The notes under the pieces: generated by a model | The model's input: the letters and a program-made list of their open reading frames with translations, nothing else | Told to the model about the DNA's origin: nothing | Databases searched by the model: none | In this document: piece after piece, positions 63,388 through 64,000 of the stretch | How the letters are laid out: each line of letters opens with the position of its first letter | Position numbering within the stretch: the first letter of the stretch is position 1 | Made by a program: the position numbers and the translations under genes | From: Duganella sp. CF458 | GTDB taxonomy: Bacteria > Pseudomonadota > Gammaproteobacteria > Burkholderiales > Burkholderiaceae_D | Direction: 5' to 3' | Length of the DNA: 64,000 nucleotides | NCBI RefSeq assembly: GCF_900113115.1 | Contig: NZ_FOOF01000001.1 | Coordinates: forward strand, 612,821 to 676,820

Positions 63388-63403
63388 AGCAATGCGTGTG
63401 CCA
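63388..63403 (-). promoter_or_regulatory. Sigma-54 promoter of pilin gene 2
   Basis: On the minus strand TGGCAC-ACGCA-TTGCT is a perfect match to the sigma-54 consensus. It lies 51 bases ahead of the pilin ATG, leaving a 5' leader of about 40 bases. Confidence 0.85.
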
Positions 63404-63675
63404 TCTAAATTTGTCAACAAAAAGTGCTGATTTCTGTCAGAAACTGTCAAATTTCTCCTGCTGGGATGACGTTTTTGGTCAATCGGCTTCCAAAATTTGT
63501 CAGCTCTTCAGGAGTTGGGTGCCAAAATTTGCGCCAGCTCAAGTGGCTCCTGGAGGCATATTGCGACGCCATGCTTGAACTGCGTGCTGGAAAAAAGCTT
63601 GCGTCTCTGCTGGGAGGGGACGACAAGTGATCGAAACGATCCGCCACGCAGTGGAAGAAGACGGAGGTTCGAACG
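63404..63675. other. Stretch without a recognisable gene
   Basis: This includes a short open frame ending at 63630 (QLKWLLEAYCDAMLELRAGK), which may be the tail of a decayed gene. Otherwise no coding, RNA or repeat signal is evident. Confidence 0.5.
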
Positions 63676-63869
63676 TTGAAGGAGCAATGCGTGCATCGCC
63701 AGCACATTCAGGCTTTGCAGCACGCCAGCCGAGTTCTCGGCGACTGGATCGGGTTCTACAGCAACCAGCACCCGCATCAGGCGCTGGGCATAAAACACCT
63801 TCTGAGGCATCTGCTTTGGCGGCTTGAATTGGGCAGGAACCGCTGGGTCATTTCACTCGAGACTCAACC
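63676..63869 (+). pseudogene. Transposase fragment, IS3-like (orfB C-terminus)
   Basis: The frame holds the end of a DDE transposase: LKEQCVHRQHIQALQHASRV with the last catalytic Glu, then DWIGFYSNQHPHQALGIKH, matching the IS3/IS481 type C-terminal pattern WI..YN..RPHQAL. The rest of the element is missing upstream, and on the right it runs into the IS66-type end at 63870. Confidence 0.75.
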
Positions 63870-64000
63870 GTAAGCGTCAAGGCAGCGCCGTCTTGAGCGC
63901 CACGCTACTTTAATCGAAGATGTTCCCAACACCGCTGGGAAGCGGAGTTTAAGCGCCGGGGAGTTTGCTGGCGCAGTTCCAGGGCAGGAAGTCGTCCACC
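63870..64000 (-). mobile_element. End of an IS66-family element, running past the window
   Basis: GTAAGCGTCAAGGCAGCG at 63870 is typical of IS66-family terminal inverted repeats, which start GTAAGC. The transposase gene ends 80 bases further in. The other end and any 8-bp target duplication are outside the window. Confidence 0.72.
63949..64000 (-). CDS. tnpC: IS66-family transposase TnpC, C-terminal end
   Basis: The last 16 codons read VDDFLPWNCASKLPGA and stop, like the conserved DDFLPWN tail of IS66 TnpC. The rest of the gene lies beyond the window edge. Confidence 0.65.
   Translation of the reverse strand, partial: VDDFLPWNCASKLPGA

Noticed and set aside
1..64000. CRISPR arrays, tRNA or rRNA genes
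   Set aside because: No regularly spaced direct repeats of CRISPR type, and no cloverleaf or ribosomal RNA core sequences were found on reading; short tRNAs could still be missed by eye.

Overview
The window is high-GC chromosomal DNA of a beta-proteobacterium, most likely an Oxalobacteraceae member (Massilia/Duganella/Janthinobacterium group). I infer this from the protein character, the minus-strand gene order pgk-pyk-fba-purC-purE-purK-sua5, and extragenic repeats built on GTGTCTGACCC hairpins. No rRNA, tRNA or CRISPR array was seen.

Region by region. 1-4.4 kb: end of pncC, a UvrD-like helicase, a secreted phosphoesterase, and an isolated pair resembling IncP-plasmid traL-traM, closed by a 32-bp perfect hairpin. 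4.4-7.6 kb: a hipBA toxin-antitoxin operon, then a zinc sensor of SmtB type with its CDF efflux pump. 7.8-13.4 kb: a C4-dicarboxylate-type uptake module (symporter, porin, DctB-like kinase, DctD-like sigma-54 activator) with a sigma-54 promoter ahead of the symporter. 13.4-20.6 kb: FKBP isomerase, ThpR, TcdA, an in-frame hemerythrin-PdxH fusion, a cyclopropane synthase-like methyltransferase, a GFA-type protein and an exported KatG. 20.6-25.3 kb: accessory small genes, including two cupins, a decayed 2OG-Fe(II) oxygenase opposite an NrtR-like Nudix regulator with a phased operator array, a MESH1-like alarmone hydrolase and a protein with an internal repeat.

25.3-35.6 kb: MsrA, flavin reductase, glutaryl-CoA dehydrogenase, an uncharacterised three-gene lipoprotein operon, a truncated hemoglobin, a hydrolase relic, OmpW, an SGNH esterase, and a LysR/S41-protease divergent pair. 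35.6-40.2 kb: a secreted hydrolase, then a lower-GC islet with a type VI lipase effector (Tle4/TplE-like) broken or recoded by a -1 frameshift, followed by its Tli4-family immunity protein. 40.2-47.7 kb: the housekeeping block (Sua5, purine synthesis, lower glycolysis). 47.8-60.9 kb: mixed genes (substrate-binding protein, AraC regulator with tandem SD-ATG leader repeats, hydrolases, AzlCD exporter, DUF885 peptidase-like protein, BepA-like protease, MoaC, AGE-family lipoprotein). 61-64 kb: a PilZ protein, two tandem type IV pilin genes each with a sigma-54 promoter, then an IS3-like transposase relic interrupted by the end of an IS66-family element running off the window.

The most notable items are the frameshifted effector-immunity pair, the hemerythrin-PdxH fusion, the stranded traL-traM pair, the pilin duplication carrying pilZ-tail relics, the repeat-made micro-ORFs ahead of the AraC gene, and the phased operator array beside a catalytically degenerate Nudix regulator.
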